Source: Vibrio hippocampi
Lineage (GTDB): Bacteria; Pseudomonadota; Gammaproteobacteria; Enterobacterales; Vibrionaceae
Direction: 5' to 3'
Length of the DNA stretch: 64,000 nucleotides
Assembly: GCF_921292975.1 (NCBI RefSeq)
Contig: NZ_CAKLCM010000003.1
Span: 868,001-932,000 of the forward strand
Shown here: positions 1-8,699 of the stretch, one piece after another
Layout: each line of letters begins with the position of its first letter
Position numbering within the stretch: position 1 is the stretch's first letter
Position numbers and translations under genes: made by a program
Notes under the pieces: model-generated
What the model saw: the letters and a program-made list of their open reading frames with translations, nothing else
What the model was told of the DNA's origin: nothing
Database searches by the model: none

Positions 1-507
1 AGAGGAAGAGAGCGCCCAACCAACGTTAATAATGTCTACGTCACCAAACGCAACGTTCTCTTGGTTTAACATGGTGCCAATCGTCGCTTCTTCGTTGCCC
101 GCAATCGCAATACCGATCTTCTTGCCTTTTAAATCGGCTAAAGAATCGTGCTTTCCGTTATCCAGCACCATCAATGTATTCAGTGGTGTTGCGATTAATG
201 TTGAGGCACGCACTAGTGGTAAACCAGCGGCTACATCCATGGTCAAACTGGGCTGATACGAAACCGCAAGGTCAACACGCCCCGCCGCGACCATTTTTGC
301 CGGAGTGCTTGGGTCGGCAGGTTCTTGAATTTCGACCTTAAGTCCCTGTTCTGCAAAGTAACCTCGTTGCTTTGCGATCACGATAGGTCCGTGATTCGGG
401 TTGACAAACCAATCGAGCATTAACGTCAGTTCAGTTTTCGCTTCGCTACTGGCTACCGACACACTAGAAAACAAGCCGACCAAAGTCGCGGCAATCCACT
501 TTTTCAT
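1..507 (-). CDS. thiY: ABC transporter substrate-binding protein, thiamin-precursor type (partial, 3' end off window)
   Basis: The first 169 residues read from an ATG at 507 (SD-like GGAATAACGG upstream) down to the window edge. A short signal peptide (MKKWIAATLVGLFSSVSVAS) is followed by an NMT1/THI5-type periplasmic binding domain: LTLMLDWFVNPNHGPIVIAK, then GYFAEQGLKVEI and DLAVSYQPS. This family binds hydroxymethylpyrimidine-type thiamin precursors in the periplasm. It is the last visible gene of an operon with thiD, an ATPase and a permease under a TPP riboswitch, which supports the substrate. Other NMT1-like proteins bind sulfonates or nitrate, so the pyrimidine assignment rests mainly on context. 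Confidence 0.85.
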   Translation of the reverse strand, partial: MKKWIAATLVGLFSSVSVASSEAKTELTLMLDWFVNPNHGPIVIAKQRGYFAEQGLKVEIQEPADPSTPAKMVAAGRVDLAVSYQPSLTMDVAAGLPLVRASTLIATPLNTLMVLDNGKHDSLADLKGKKIGIAIAGNEEATIGTMLNQENVAFGDVDIINVGWALSSS

Positions 508-610
508 TCCGTTATTCCTTTTTTTAGTGATGCATATTCGATGATGCATGTTCCATGACGTACGACTATGTGACGTCGTCATAGTTAGACTGAGTTATTT
601 ATCTACTTCC

Positions 611-649
611 AACTTTTATCTTCTTCTAACTTTTATCTTCTTCTAACTT
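611..649. repeat. 17-bp tandem repeat, about 2.3 copies
   Basis: The unit AACTTTTATCTTCTTCT occurs at 611-627 and 628-644 and begins a third time at 645-649. It lies in the gap between the permease and binding-protein genes. On the transcribed strand it is purine-rich (AGAAGAAGATAAAAGTT). No hairpin or promoter is evident in it. Confidence 0.8.
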
Positions 650-667
650 ATATTGACTTCCAAACGA

Positions 668-1468
668 CTAGCGATTTTCCCAAGGGATCGCTTTTTTTAG
701 AATTTTGTCTGTGCCGAAATAGAGCGAAATCGACAGCAAGGCTAAGATCAACAAGGCAGCAAACATCTCGTCGATAATCATTCGAGCGTTAGCTTGCAGC
801 ATTAAATACCCAAGCCCAGCACTCGACCCCACCCATTCACCGACAACCGCACCAATCGGGGCAATCACCACCGCAACACGAATACCTGACGCTAATGTGG
901 GTAAAGCGGCGGGTAATTGGATATAACGTAACAACTGCCAACGATTAGCATTCATGGTTTTGGCGAGATCTAAATAACCACTTGGCGTGTTACGCAATCC
1001 GTCATAGCAACAGGTTGTCACTGGGAAAAAGATAATAATGGCCGCCATCACGACTTTCGATGCCATACCATAGCCGAGCCACAACATCAGCACAGGTGCA
1101 ATCGCGAACACGGGCACGGCTTGACTTGCAATCAATATCGGTAACAACCAGCGTTTCAAAGGTTCAAACAGCAACATCTGTAGCGCAAAAATCAGCCCCA
1201 TGCTCAACCCCAGCAGCAAACCGAGCACAATTTCTTGAGCCGTTACCCAGGTGTGACGAAGCAGCACCTCATGGCGATCAACCAACTTATTCAGCACATC
1301 CATTGGCGCAGGCAGAATAAAGCTTGGCATATCAAACAACACCACAATCAACTGCCACGCCGAAAATATAATCACCACCGTCACTGCAACCCTAGCCGCG
1401 GGATGATTTACGGTCTCTTTTGTTGCTACTTGCTCAGTTGGGGCGCGTAATTGGCTCATATCACTCAT
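668..1468 (-). CDS. thiX: ABC transporter permease, thiamin-precursor uptake (ThiX-like)
   Basis: A 266-residue BPD_transp_1 permease of the SsuC/TauC/ThiX type. A cytoplasmic N-terminus is followed by about six hydrophobic segments, the first around residues 27-55. The EAA-type coupling loop is visible as YLDLAKTMNANRWQLLRYIQLPAALPTLASGIRVA, abbreviated here to its key part LPAALPTLASG. Its start overlaps the end of the ATPase gene by 8 bases, as expected for coupled translation. With the adjacent ATPase and binding protein it would form the inner-membrane importer for a pyrimidine precursor of thiamin. The family also includes sulfonate permeases; the operon and riboswitch decide the assignment. 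Confidence 0.85.
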   Translation of the reverse strand: MSDMSQLRAPTEQVATKETVNHPAARVAVTVVIIFSAWQLIVVLFDMPSFILPAPMDVLNKLVDRHEVLLRHTWVTAQEIVLGLLLGLSMGLIFALQMLLFEPLKRWLLPILIASQAVPVFAIAPVLMLWLGYGMASKVVMAAIIIFFPVTTCCYDGLRNTPSGYLDLAKTMNANRWQLLRYIQLPAALPTLASGIRVAVVIAPIGAVVGEWVGSSAGLGYLMLQANARMIIDEMFAALLILALLSISLYFGTDKILKKAIPWENR

Positions 1469-2321
1469 TCTCTAGCCCCAGTTGGTGTAGGATTTGTTGC
1501 TGTAACTGCGCACACTCTGCATCCAATTGTCGCGGCGGTGCACTGTTGGGAACCTCAAGTGCATAAGCATGAGAGGGAGAACCTTTTAACACATAAAGCG
1601 TATGCGCCAAACGAACGGCTTCTTGTGGGTCGTGAGTGATCAAAATAACGGTTTTATGTTGCAATAACTCCGCCGCCAATTGTTGCAATTTATAGCGCGT
1701 CACCGCATCCAGAGCAGAAAACGGTTCATCCATTAACACCACAGGTTTATCCTGCATCAGCGTTCTTGCCAATGCGACCCTTTGGCGCATGCCGCCCGAC
1801 AATTGATCGGGCATGGCCAACGCGTAATCGGCAAGCCCTACCTGCGACAATAGCGCCAGCGCCTGTGCTCGAAAGTAGCCGGACTTAGCCGCTTTTGGCA
1901 GAAATCGTTCACTTAAACAGACGTTGTCCACCACATTCAGCCAAGGCAGCAACAGATCCTGCTGAGCCATATAAGCCACGCGATTGAGCAAAGGCTTACC
2001 GTCACTGGTTTTAAGCTCACCTTGCCAATAAACTTGCTCGTCTAATAAGCCAGCTAAATAACGCAGCACGGTGGTTTTTCCGCAACCACTTCGCCCAAGT
2101 AGCACGCTCCAACGACCTGCCGGTAGAGTGAGATTCAATCGATTCAAGGTGGCAGTTGCGCTATCCCGATACCGCAACTGTCCAGCCACCACTTCTATCC
2201 CTACCGGCGTCGTAGGCAGGATTGGCGATGATTGAAGCGTGGTTGCCATCGCGTGATTCAGCTTATTGTTTGGCATGGATTGCTTGTTAGTATCAGGCAT
2301 GGATTGTGGGTTATTTGGCAT
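1461..2321 (-). CDS. thiZ: ABC transporter ATP-binding protein, thiamin-precursor uptake (ThiZ-like)
   Basis: An ABC ATPase with Walker A GRSGCGKTT, signature LSGGMRQRVALART and Walker B VVLMDEPFSALD followed by the switch histidine in LITHDPQEA. This is the SsuB/TauB/ThiZ subgroup that powers import with the neighbouring permease. The open frame extends upstream to a TTG at 2354, with in-frame ATGs at 2342, 2321 and 2249. I chose 2321, which overlaps the thiD end by 11 bases; no strong SD decides it. The first 35 or so residues are low-complexity (repeated SMPNN/SMPDT) and lie outside the conserved domain, so the start may be later. Confidence 0.82.
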   Translation of the reverse strand: MPNNPQSMPDTNKQSMPNNKLNHAMATTLQSSPILPTTPVGIEVVAGQLRYRDSATATLNRLNLTLPAGRWSVLLGRSGCGKTTVLRYLAGLLDEQVYWQGELKTSDGKPLLNRVAYMAQQDLLLPWLNVVDNVCLSERFLPKAAKSGYFRAQALALLSQVGLADYALAMPDQLSGGMRQRVALARTLMQDKPVVLMDEPFSALDAVTRYKLQQLAAELLQHKTVILITHDPQEAVRLAHTLYVLKGSPSHAYALEVPNSAPPRQLDAECAQLQQQILHQLGLENE

Positions 2322-3195
2322 AGAAATGATGCACAGGTCCATGACCCTGACCAATCGTCAATTGGTCAGCATGCTGAATCGCTTGGGTAATATATTGCTT
2401 CGCTGATTGCACCGCGTCTGGCAAGGCTTGCCCTTGGGCTAAATAAGACGCAATGGCGGCCGAAAGCGTACACCCCGTGCCATGAGTGTTTTGCGTTGGA
2501 TGACGCTTAGCACTCAATAAATGGGTGTCATTTTCCAGCACCAGCAGGTCATTGCTGTTTTCATCTTGTTCAAGATGTCCACCTTTTAGCAGCACCGCTT
2601 TAGCGCCTAACTGACGCAGTTGCTCAATCATCTGCCCCATTTCAGCTTGCGTTTTCGGTATTCGGTTATCCGCTATTGGGCTGTCGGTTATTGAGCCGTT
2701 GGTGATTGAGCCGTTGGTTATTGAGTAAGCGGTTAACGCCGCAGCTTCAGGTAAATTGGGCGTGATAATATCCGCAAGGGGGATCAACTCTGTTTTTAGG
2801 GTGGCAATCGCCGATTGCTCAAGCAATAGATCGCCACTGGTGGCAACCATCACCGGATCTAATACAATGAATTTGGGTTGATACTGTTTTAGCTTCTCCG
2901 CAACGACAGTAATGATCTCACTATCCGCCAACATACCAATTTTAACCGCGACGACATTGAGATCACTGAAGATTGCGTCGATTTGGCTGGCAACATGGTC
3001 AAGCGGGATCGGGAAAATGGCTGACACGCCTAAGGTGTTTTGGGAAGTAATGGCGGTAATCGCCGAGCATGCATAACTGCCGGTTGCGCTAATCGCTTTG
3101 ATATCCGCTTGAATACCTGCGCCGCCGCCGCTATCAGAGCCGGCGATCGTTAAAACAATCGGTGTAGAGGTTTGACTACCATTGTGTGCCATCAT
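2311..3195 (-). CDS. thiD: hydroxymethylpyrimidine / phosphomethylpyrimidine kinase
   Basis: A 294-residue PfkB-fold kinase that phosphorylates HMP and HMP-P to HMP-PP for thiamin synthesis in the cytoplasm. Visible signatures are LTIAGSDSGGGAGIQADIK at the N-terminus, DPVMVATSGD and the anion-hole motif NTHGTGCTLSAAIA near residue 240. It heads the operon directly behind the TPP riboswitch. The protein is longer than a typical ThiD (about 265 residues) because residues about 156-175 are a repetitive insert (SITNG SITNG SITDS PIADN) encoded by 15-bp tandem repeats. The insert lies between conserved blocks and should form a surface loop. Confidence 0.95.
   Translation of the reverse strand: MMAHNGSQTSTPIVLTIAGSDSGGGAGIQADIKAISATGSYACSAITAITSQNTLGVSAIFPIPLDHVASQIDAIFSDLNVVAVKIGMLADSEIITVVAEKLKQYQPKFIVLDPVMVATSGDLLLEQSAIATLKTELIPLADIITPNLPEAAALTAYSITNGSITNGSITDSPIADNRIPKTQAEMGQMIEQLRQLGAKAVLLKGGHLEQDENSNDLLVLENDTHLLSAKRHPTQNTHGTGCTLSAAIASYLAQGQALPDAVQSAKQYITQAIQHADQLTIGQGHGPVHHFYAK
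2671..2730. repeat. 15-bp tandem repeat inside thiD, four imperfect units
   Basis: Four 15-bp units run from 2671 to 2730; two of them, at 2686-2700 (GGTTATTGAGCCGTT) and 2701-2715 (GGTGATTGAGCCGTT), differ at one base. They encode the pentad SITNG and its variants, so gain or loss of a unit keeps the thiD frame. Confidence 0.75.
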
Positions 3196-3296
3196 TATTA
3201 CTCCTATTTAACCTAGGGTAATAGACGGACATCTGGCGCTAGACAAAAAACCGCGTCGAACGCGATCCTTAGAATGAAGCTAAGACAAGATGTGAC

Positions 3297-3385
3297 TAGT
3301 TCCCTACGTCAGTATTAACTGAATCAGGTTCAACGGGTCTCGAATTCGATCTCAGCATATCCTCTATGAGTCATGCTCCCCGACT
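3297..3385 (-). promoter_or_regulatory. TPP riboswitch (thi box)
   Basis: Read on the minus strand this segment contains the conserved thi-box core: CTGAGATCGAATTCGAGACC, then CCGTTGAACCTGATTCAGTT, then AATACTGACGTAGGGAACT. These correspond to the helix P2/P3 pyrimidine-sensing loop and the P4/P5 pyrophosphate-sensing half of the aptamer. It lies about 100 bases upstream of thiD. TPP binding is expected to reduce expression of the thiD-transporter operon. The expression-platform hairpin lies between the aptamer and thiD but I could not fold it by eye. Confidence 0.95.
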
Positions 3386-3471
3386 AATTGGGCGTCATAA
3401 TAACAGGAGTTTAACGCTTATACACTTTTAATTTTTTAGTGGTTAACAAACGAGCAAACTATTGAGAGGCA

Positions 3472-3963
3472 TCAGTGGTTAGCAACTAAAAACAACTGAC
3501 CTAGTTCAGAAGGCAAATTGAACGCATTGGTGTCATTGACGTTGCTAACAATGGCATGGCGATCTGCGGTGGGCATATTCCGGTCGAGTTGAACAAAACC
3601 GAAATAGTCATCATGATTGACACGAACAATATATAAGTGCTTGCCACCACTGCGATTTTCAAAACGATTAATGACTTCAACCTGATCCTCTTCCCCAATG
3701 GAATTGGCGCGTCGCACCGGAAAGTTAAGGTCTTTGAGTTGGCGTAAAAAGTAGCGCGCCACAGGGTCGTCGATTTTAACTCCCATAGTGCCTGCGGTGG
3801 TTGAAATGCTTCTAGCAACCCCTTCACTTTTCACTGTCTCTTGGAAAGTAAATAGCATTGCGTATTTATGCTTACGACCCTTTTTAAACGCCTCGCACAT
3901 CTCTGCCACGCAGATAACATGAGACCCAGCTTGTACCACGGCTGATTCGAGGTATAACTCCAT
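3472..3963 (-). CDS. hypothetical protein, 163 residues
   Basis: I do not recognise this family. The protein is soluble, has no signal peptide or membrane segment and looks globular: MELYLESAVVQAGSHVICVA, then KYAMLFTFQET, then a C-terminal half with LYIVRVNHDDYFGFVQLDR. An overlapping 108-codon frame on the same strand is a shadow. It is a single-gene unit between the thiamin operon and folE. A natural coding pattern and the ATG with upstream spacing support a real gene; function is unknown. Confidence 0.65.
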   Translation of the reverse strand: MELYLESAVVQAGSHVICVAEMCEAFKKGRKHKYAMLFTFQETVKSEGVARSISTTAGTMGVKIDDPVARYFLRQLKDLNFPVRRANSIGEEDQVEVINRFENRSGGKHLYIVRVNHDDYFGFVQLDRNMPTADRHAIVSNVNDTNAFNLPSELGQLFLVANH

Positions 3964-4091
3964 AGTGATTTTTCTTGTAATAATTTCCTTACAAACAAAT
4001 TAACACAATGATAATGCTCGGGAAACTTTGGGGAGAGTCAACGTAAGGAAAGTAAGATATCGACAATACAGTGGGCGATTGTGGTAAGGAT

Positions 4092-4125
4092 GAAAAAAAT
4101 CAAGCCTCCTGATAGTGAGGCTTGA
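4092..4125 (-). terminator. Rho-independent terminator of folE
   Basis: Read on the minus strand, CAAGCCTC and GAGGCTTG form an 8-bp stem around an 8-base loop, followed by a run of seven T. It lies about 35 bases past the folE stop. Confidence 0.85.
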
Positions 4126-4158
4126 GTTTCGCATACTGATAGGCTAATCCGTCATAAC

Positions 4159-4812
4159 TTAGCGCAAACCATGTAAAAATTCATGGCGGGTCGCGGGATT
4201 AGATTTAAAGATACCACCAAGTGCGGTAGTCGTTGTCTCGCTGGTCGCGTCCATCACACCACGGGATTTAACACAGTAGTGAGTCGCATCAATGGTCACC
4301 GCCACATCATCGGTTTCCAATAACGTTTGCAGTGCAATCAAAATTTGCTGAGTCATACGCTCTTGCACTTGAGGACGTTGGGCAAAGAACCTAACGATAC
4401 GGTTGATCTTTGACAGACCGATAATTTTGCCACGCGGAATATAGGCAACAGCGGCTTTTCCGTCGATGGTCACGAGGTGATGCTCACAAGTGCTGGTGAC
4501 TGTGATATCTTTCACTCTCACCATCTCGCTCACCTTCATCTTGTTTTCGATAACGGTGATCTTAGGAAAGTTGTTGTAATCAAGACCGGAAAAAATCTCA
4601 TCCACATACATCTTTGCAATGCGTTGCGGGGTTTCCATCAGGCTATCATCGCTGAGATCTAACTCAAGCAATGTTAAAATTTCACGCATGTGGTGTTCAA
4701 TTCGCTGTTTTTTTTCTGCTGCGCTGACACTGTTTGGCAACATGGGCGTTTCTAAACCACGCTCAGACAACGCATCCACTACTCGTTGTGCTGATTCACT
4801 TAAACCTGACAT
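4159..4812 (-). CDS. folE: GTP cyclohydrolase I
   Basis: A 217-residue FolE, which converts GTP to 7,8-dihydroneopterin triphosphate, the first step of tetrahydrofolate synthesis, in the cytoplasm. The zinc/active-site motif [14 protein letters not shown] (Cys and His ligands) and [14 protein letters not shown] are present, and the second zinc cysteine lies in [11 protein letters not shown]. Length and order match enterobacterial FolE. It is monocistronic and divergent from moeA across about 225 bases. Folate supply links loosely to the glycine cleavage genes elsewhere in the window, but nothing here shows co-regulation. Confidence 0.97.
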   Translation of the reverse strand: MSGLSESAQRVVDALSERGLETPMLPNSVSAAEKKQRIEHHMREILTLLELDLSDDSLMETPQRIAKMYVDEIFSGLDYNNFPKITVIENKMKVSEMVRVKDITVTSTCEHHLVTIDGKAAVAYIPRGKIIGLSKINRIVRFFAQRPQVQERMTQQILIALQTLLETDDVAVTIDATHYCVKSRGVMDATSETTTTALGGIFKSNPATRHEFLHGLR

Positions 4813-5038
4813 TCAATTACCTCTTGCTTGTACTCTCTTCCCACGCGACATGAACTGCGGGGGCTAAAGGATACTCTCAATCTTTCGGAATTTCATCCAC
4901 AAATTCTGTACCGAATAATGTTAACTCTAAGCTGACATAACAAATTTCCTTTGTTCGCTCATTTACCGCCCTTACTGACATAAAAAGTGTGGTACATTTT
5001 GACGGTAATAAATAGAAAACGATGAAACAAGGTACCTT

Positions 5039-6274
5039 ATGGGATGCTGTGACGCTCCGGGCTTAATGCCTATCGAAGAAGCACTATCAAAAATGCTCTC
5101 GCCAATCTCCCCTATTACTGACACGTTAACGCTGCCAATCCAAGACGCGATTGGTTATGTGTTGGCACAAGATCTCCGTTCTCCGATTCATGTTCCACCA
5201 TTTGATAACTCGGCGATGGATGGATACGCGGTCAGAGTTGCGGATTTTAGCCAAACCGACCGCTTTGTGATCGCCGGAAAATCCTTTGCAGGCGCACCGT
5301 TTGATCAACACTGGCCCGCGAATAGCACAGTGCGCATTATGACCGGCGCGCAAATCCCAGAAGGTTGTGATGCGGTGATTATGCAAGAAAACGCCACGGT
5401 TGAAGGCGACCAAGTGCGTTTTAACCAACCCAACCTTAAGCCGGGTATGAACATTCGTCCTACCGGCGATGACATTTGCCAAGGTGATACCGTTCTGGCT
5501 CAAGGTGCGAAGTTAACGGCTCGTGATATTCCGATGATCGCAACACTCGGTATCGCGACAGTCGAAGTCTACCGTAAGCCAAAAGTGGCGTTTTTTTCCA
5601 CTGGTGATGAACTTCGACCACTGGGAACCGAGCTTGAAGCCGGCCAAATATACGACAGCAATCGTTACGGTATAAAGCCTCTGATTGATAATTTTGGCTG
5701 CGAAGCCATCGACCTTGGCATTATTCCCGATTGCCCAGAAACATTAAAAGCGACCTTCGAACAAGCCGCACAGCAAGCGGATCTTGTGATTACCTCCGGT
5801 GGCGTCAGTGTCGGAGAAGCAGACTACACCAAAGATATCCTAGAACAGTTGGGACAAATCGGTTTCTGGAAACTGGCGATTAAACCGGGGAAACCTTTTG
5901 CTTTTGGGTCGCTTAATAGCGCTTGGTTTTGTGGTTTGCCTGGCAATCCGGTGTCTGCCGTACTCACCATGTATGTATTGGTACAGCCGTTGATCGCGAA
6001 ACTCGCTGGACATACTCAATGGCAAGCGCCTCAGTCCATTCCGGCTATCACCCACAGTCGTTTTAAAAAGTCGCCGGGCCGAACCGATTATCAGCGCGGG
6101 ATCTACCGCATCGAAAACGGTCAATTTGTCGTTGAAAGCACGGGCAATCAAAGTTCTGGCGCATTTCGCTCCATGAGCCTTGCTAACTGTTTTGTGGTAT
6201 TGGAGCGTGAGCGTGGACACGTTGAAGCAGGCGAAACGGTTCAAATTCAACTGTTCAACCCAACCCTATACTAA
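5039..6274 (+). CDS. moeA: molybdopterin molybdenumtransferase MoeA
   Basis: A 411-residue MoeA, which inserts molybdate into adenylated molybdopterin to make the molybdenum cofactor. Visible motifs are PPFDNSAMDGYAVR (residues about 55-68), MTGAQIPEGCDAV, FFSTGDELRPLG, ITSGGVSVGEADYTK and the C-terminal FCGLPGNPVSAVL. The ATG at 5039 follows AAGGTACCTT. Nine bases separate its stop from moeB, so the two form an operon. Mo-cofactor supply would also serve the sulfite-oxidase-like protein at 26.4-27.0 kb if that protein binds cofactor. Confidence 0.97.
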   Translation: MGCCDAPGLMPIEEALSKMLSPISPITDTLTLPIQDAIGYVLAQDLRSPIHVPPFDNSAMDGYAVRVADFSQTDRFVIAGKSFAGAPFDQHWPANSTVRIMTGAQIPEGCDAVIMQENATVEGDQVRFNQPNLKPGMNIRPTGDDICQGDTVLAQGAKLTARDIPMIATLGIATVEVYRKPKVAFFSTGDELRPLGTELEAGQIYDSNRYGIKPLIDNFGCEAIDLGIIPDCPETLKATFEQAAQQADLVITSGGVSVGEADYTKDILEQLGQIGFWKLAIKPGKPFAFGSLNSAWFCGLPGNPVSAVLTMYVLVQPLIAKLAGHTQWQAPQSIPAITHSRFKKSPGRTDYQRGIYRIENGQFVVESTGNQSSGAFRSMSLANCFVVLERERGHVEAGETVQIQLFNPTLY

Positions 6275-6283
6275 GAGGTCGCT

Positions 6284-7042
6284 GTGGATATTCTTTCTGA
6301 TGAAGAAATGCTGAGATATAACCGGCAAATCATATTGAAGCAGTTCGACTTTGATGGACAAGAGGCGCTAAAGCAGGCCTCGATTCTGGTGATCGGTGCC
6401 GGCGGATTAGGTTGCGCGGCCAGTCAATATCTCGTGGCGGCGGGTATTGGTCGTATCACCCTTGTGGACGACGATAAGGTAGAACTGTCTAATCTACAGA
6501 GGCAGGTGTTGCACACCGATGATCGTATTGGACTTAACAAGGTAGACTCCGCGCGTATTGCTTTGCAGCAACTCAACCCACATACCGACATCGTGACCAT
6601 CAATCATCGTTTATCCGACTCAGAATTGAGTGTGCAAATCGCCAATCATAGTTTGGTTTTAGACGCGACCGACAATGTCGAGACGCGAAATCAACTCAAC
6701 CGTCTCTGCTTTGAGCACCGCAAGCCGTTAGTTTGTGGTGCCGCTATCCGCATGGAAGGACAAATTAGCGTATTTCGCTATCAAACCCACGACGAGCCTT
6801 GCTATCAATGCCTAAGCAGTTTGTTTGGTGATACCGTACTTTCCTGTGTTGAAGCGGGGGTTATGTCTCCTGTCGTTGGCATTATTGGCGCGATTCAAGC
6901 CCTTGAAGCAATCAAAGTGATTGCCGATTATGGTCAGCCTAAGGTAGGCAAACTATTGATCTTTGACGCTTTAACGTTATCTTGGCGTGAGATGGGTATC
7001 ATGAAGCGCAACGACTGTCCGGTATGCGGACACCATCATTGA
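6284..7042 (+). CDS. moeB: molybdopterin-synthase adenylyltransferase MoeB
   Basis: A 252-residue E1-like enzyme that adenylates the C-terminus of MoaD so it can receive sulfur. The Rossmann nucleotide loop VIGAGGLGCAASQYL and the motif VDDDKVELSNLQRQ are present, and the zinc cysteines are visible as CYQCL (about 172-176) and the C-terminal CPVCGHHH. It starts with GTG at 6284 after AGAGG and follows moeA closely. There is no C-terminal rhodanese domain; a separate sulfurtransferase gene follows. Confidence 0.96.
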   Translation: MDILSDEEMLRYNRQIILKQFDFDGQEALKQASILVIGAGGLGCAASQYLVAAGIGRITLVDDDKVELSNLQRQVLHTDDRIGLNKVDSARIALQQLNPHTDIVTINHRLSDSELSVQIANHSLVLDATDNVETRNQLNRLCFEHRKPLVCGAAIRMEGQISVFRYQTHDEPCYQCLSSLFGDTVLSCVEAGVMSPVVGIIGAIQALEAIKVIADYGQPKVGKLLIFDALTLSWREMGIMKRNDCPVCGHHH

Positions 7043-7129
7043 TAATTGATAATTGATAATCCATAAGCCTATTCCCCTCTAAGCCGCCTAATTGAGGGGA
7101 TTTACAATGTAAAACGAACAGGAGGTTCT

Positions 7130-7966
7130 ATGTCTTATTCTCCGCTGGTCAGTGCTGAGTGGCTACAACAACAGCTCAGTTCCTCATCAAAACCCATCGT
7201 GCTTGACGCCAGCATCGAGTTTCAAATCCCTTTGGAGCCTGAAAAAATCACTCACGGTGTCATTCCAGATGCAATGCGTTTCGATTACGACACGGTATTT
7301 TGCGATCCTGAAAGTTCCCTGCCGCATACCATGCCCAGTGAAACAAGATTTCACCAACTGCTAAATCAGTTCGGTATCCAGCGCCAAAGCGTGGTTGTGG
7401 TCTATGACAACTCCGGCACCTATGCCTCTCCGCGTGCTTGGTGGATGCTAAAAGCGATGGGGATTGATCAGGTCTATATATTAGATGGTGGTTTACCCGC
7501 TTGGTGTGAAGCCGGATTCGCGCTACAAGACCGTTACCGACAACCCGCTCCCACCGAATCCGAGTTTCAATTCGAGCCAAGTTATTTTATTGGCGCTCAG
7601 CAGGTATGCGATCATATCGACAACCCAGCGAGTCAGATTGTTGATGCTCGTTCATTAGCCCGCTTTCAAGGTACTGCACCAGAGCCAAGAGAGGGGATGA
7701 GAAGTGGCCATATTCCAACTTCAGTCTGTTTGCCTTTTGCTCAATTTTTGGATCAAGGTAAGCTCAAAACCGTCGATCAACTGCAACCGTTATTTGCATC
7801 CATCGCGACAGATCGCGACACATTGATGGTGTTTAGCTGTGGTTCGGGCATCACTGCTTGTATTTTGGCTTTGGGCGCCTTTGTTTGCGGCTATCGTCAA
7901 CTCTCTGTGTATGACGGTTCATGGAGTGAATGGGGACAACGCCCTGATCTACCGATAGAAAGATAA
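7130..7966 (+). CDS. sseA: 3-mercaptopyruvate / thiosulfate sulfurtransferase
   Basis: A two-domain rhodanese of 278 residues. The N-terminal inactive domain contains YDNSGTYASPRAWWMLKAMG. The C-terminal catalytic domain contains VDARSLARFQG and the active loop FSCGSGITA, whose CGSG[IV]T form is typical of mercaptopyruvate sulfurtransferase rather than thiosulfate rhodanese. The SD is GGAGG (7121-7125). It lies 87 bases after moeB; an AT-rich stretch with the repeated unit GATAATT precedes it, so it may have its own promoter. A role in sulfur donation to molybdopterin is plausible from position only. Confidence 0.92.
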   Translation: MSYSPLVSAEWLQQQLSSSSKPIVLDASIEFQIPLEPEKITHGVIPDAMRFDYDTVFCDPESSLPHTMPSETRFHQLLNQFGIQRQSVVVVYDNSGTYASPRAWWMLKAMGIDQVYILDGGLPAWCEAGFALQDRYRQPAPTESEFQFEPSYFIGAQQVCDHIDNPASQIVDARSLARFQGTAPEPREGMRSGHIPTSVCLPFAQFLDQGKLKTVDQLQPLFASIATDRDTLMVFSCGSGITACILALGAFVCGYRQLSVYDGSWSEWGQRPDLPIER

Positions 7967-7981
7967 CATTGACTTGTTGAA

Positions 7982-8005
7982 GTCAGCGTCATCCAAGACG
8001 CTGAC
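7982..8005. terminator. perfect 9-bp inverted repeat between convergent genes
   Basis: GTCAGCGTC and GACGCTGAC form a perfect 9-bp stem with a 6-base loop (ATCCAA). It sits between sseA and the convergent VOC gene. There is no T-run on either side, so it could be a bidirectional terminator of the weak type or just an mRNA-end stabiliser. Confidence 0.5.
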
Positions 8006-8017
8006 CGCATCGATAAG

Positions 8018-8545
8018 TTAACCGTTATACGCACCACTGGAATAAGTCAACTCATAGCTGTGGGAATAGATCTCCAAAATGTTGCCAAACGGGTCTTCCA
8101 TATAAATCATTCGATAAGGTTTTTCTCCCGGATAGTAGTAACGGGGGGCTTTCATGCGCTTTTTACCGCCAGCAGCGACCACTTTTTCCGCTAATCCTTC
8201 AACATCTGGATCCTGAACACAGAAATGGAAAATGCCCGTTTTCCAATATTCAAAATTGTCATCTGGATTCACTTGGTCTTTAAACTGAAAAATCTCGACG
8301 CCAATGCGATCGCCAGTCGATAGATGAGCAATCTTGAAACTTTCCCAGCCGGAACCAAAGACATCGGTACACATCTCACCAATGGCTGAGTCATCTTCAA
8401 CAATCTCGGTTGGTGGCATGATTAAGTACCAACCTAAAACTTCAGTGTAGAACTTCACAGCGGCTTCTAAATCCGGTACCGAGATACCAAGATGTGAAAA
8501 CGTACGGGGATAAGTATGATTTGTATTGGGAGGTACTAGTGCCAT
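8018..8545 (-). CDS. VOC (glyoxalase/bleomycin-resistance) family protein
   Basis: A 175-residue vicinal-oxygen-chelate protein. RTFSHLGISVPDLEAAVKFY opens the first beta-alpha-beta module, HFCVQDPDVEGLAEKVVAAGG the second, and the metal-type glutamate lies in MEDPFGNILEIYSH. These features fit a lactoylglutathione-lyase-like metalloenzyme; the substrate is unknown. The frame is open up to 8644, but the ATG at 8545 has a good SD (AGGAG), whereas the upstream extension overlaps the divergent regulator's promoter. The LysR gene starting at 8700 is the likely regulator. Confidence 0.85.
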   Translation of the reverse strand: MALVPPNTNHTYPRTFSHLGISVPDLEAAVKFYTEVLGWYLIMPPTEIVEDDSAIGEMCTDVFGSGWESFKIAHLSTGDRIGVEIFQFKDQVNPDDNFEYWKTGIFHFCVQDPDVEGLAEKVVAAGGKKRMKAPRYYYPGEKPYRMIYMEDPFGNILEIYSHSYELTYSSGAYNG

Positions 8546-8699
8546 TGCGCTTCTCCTAGAGTTTTGGCATAAACCAATTTCAATAAAAAACGTTTTGCTA
8601 CAGGTAGCTAATACGTGATTGGACTCAGTAAGGTTCCAATACAAAAAATTATCCTTTAATCTAACAAGTAATAATATTTTGTTATGGAAAGTCCTTAGT

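Noticed and set aside
3501..3827. 108-codon frame overlapping the 163-residue hypothetical gene
   Set aside because: Lies entirely within another frame of the same strand, with no SD and an unnatural composition.
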